Source: Gallionella sp.
GTDB taxonomy: Bacteria > Pseudomonadota > Gammaproteobacteria > Burkholderiales > Gallionellaceae
NCBI GenBank assembly: GCA_024654105.1
Contig: JANLID010000243.1
Coordinates: forward strand, 1-6,071
Direction: 5' to 3'
DNA: 6,071 nt
The notes beneath the pieces were generated by a model. The model was not told the DNA's origin, ran no database searches, and worked only from the letters and a program-made list of their open reading frames with translations. A program made the translations under genes and the position numbers. This document shows, one piece after another, positions 5,335-6,071 of this stretch (its first letter is position 1; every line of letters begins with the position of its first letter).

Positions 5335-6071
5335 TACACTGTCTTCCAATTCAGTGACCCTTCCTTGTCATTGCGGTTCCAGCGGTCGCGCGTTTGCTGT
5401 TTAGGCTGCACCTTGACAATCGCCGGGTGCGCCTGATCTATCGCCCTGCCAATCAAGCTGGCGGTGTCCACTTCGTCATCGTGCTTGCCTGCCGGGAATA
5501 CCAAGAACTCGCTCAAGTCCGCAGCCTGTTCGAAATGAACACGCCCCGACGCCGCCATTGCCTGAAACGACCGCGCCCGTGTTGGTTTGTCGGCAACGCT
5601 GGGCAGCCATTCTAGTCGGCAGTGGACGTTACGTTCCCGCATCCGTCTAGCAATGAGCGGCCCAACAGCCTTTTGAATAACACCGCCTTCGCCGAAGCAA
5701 CACAAGGGCTTCCACCGGGCGATAAGATCAAGCTTCCTTTCAACCCAGATGTCGCTAGATGTCTGGCCCTTCCACTGATCGGCACGGTAAACATCCCCTT
5801 GGCTGTCAATGCCCCAGACCGTCAACACCGTGTAATCGCCGCCGCCATCGGTCACAGCAAAGTCGGTCGTCATGTAATACCTGCATTCAGGCAGCGTGTC
5901 CCATGACTTGAACCATGAGCGCTGAAAGAACGTGCCTTCGTCAGGCTGGGGTTTCTGCTGGTACAGCGCCGACCATTCACGCGGGCCAATCGTGTCCTTG
6001 ATCCGTTCAAGCGCTTCAATCGGATACCACTCCGGCCATAACGCCTCATAGTTCTTGCCAATCGCGGGCAG
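5334..6071 (-). CDS. Terminase large subunit, C-terminal part (5' end outside window)
   Basis: The last 245 residues of the packaging motor that translocates DNA into the procapsid and cuts the concatemer. The frame is open through the right edge, so the ATPase half with its Walker motifs lies outside. Visible residues 1-57 form the linker between domains (ALWPEWYPIEALERIKDTIG, then REWSALYQQKPQPDEGTFF), a hallmark of this terminase type. The RNase H-like nuclease follows: MTTDFAVTDGGGDYTVLTVW, whose first Asp (visible residue 70) fits catalytic motif I; an acidic residue in CCFGEGGV (Glu at about 128); and the closing HDDEVD at about 197-202, matching the third metal-binding position. All three acidic clusters are intact. 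The stop TAG overlaps the GTG of the next gene. The expected upstream neighbour, a small terminase subunit, is not in the window. Confidence 0.93.
   Translation of the reverse strand: MPAIGKNYEALWPEWYPIEALERIKDTIGPREWSALYQQKPQPDEGTFFQRSWFKSWDTLPECRYYMTTDFAVTDGGGDYTVLTVWGIDSQGDVYRADQWKGQTSSDIWVERKLDLIARWKPLCCFGEGGVIQKAVGPLIARRMRERNVHCRLEWLPSVADKPTRARSFQAMAASGRVHFEQAADLSEFLVFPAGKHDDEVDTASLIGRAIDQAHPAIVKVQPKQQTRDRWNRNDKEGSLNWKTV

Overview
The window is a tightly packed tailed-phage (Caudoviricetes) head-morphogenesis block, from a free phage or a prophage. Every supported gene is on the minus strand, so transcription runs from high to low coordinates. Nothing in the window is clearly cellular, so virus and prophage cannot be told apart. 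Base composition is moderately GC-rich. An alphaproteobacterial host, for example a sphingomonad-type bacterium, is a guess from composition and protein style only.

In order of transcription the genes are: the C-terminal part of the large terminase subunit (nuclease half, running off the right edge); an 80-aa tryptophan-containing protein of unknown function; a P22-type portal protein; a 42-aa mini-ORF; a compact sulfotransferase-like protein of about 137 aa; a scaffolding protein; an N4-gp56-family major capsid protein; a 157-aa probable head accessory or decoration protein; and the first 29 codons of another small phage protein that leaves the left edge. DNA packaging (terminase and portal) therefore leads directly into procapsid assembly (scaffold and capsid). 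The order is canonical. No maturation protease gene is visible between portal and capsid.

The first five genes are joined by short overlaps (TAGTG, TGATG, ATGA, then an 11-nt overlap), which suggests translational coupling. The layout changes from the scaffold onward: the last four genes are separated by gaps of 48 to 77 nt and each has its own Shine-Dalgarno site. Three of these gaps carry compact RNA hairpins with special tetraloops. One is a textbook intrinsic terminator right after the capsid gene (UUCG loop plus U-tract). Another UUCG hairpin without a U-tract follows the 157-aa gene. A pair with UGCG and GCGA loops lies between scaffold and capsid. They look like devices that set relative mRNA levels of the highly expressed structural genes.

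The most unusual content is the sulfotransferase-like gene inside the head operon and the series of tetraloop hairpins. No tRNA, CRISPR array, insertion sequence or attachment site was found. No gene-free stretch exceeds 80 nt.
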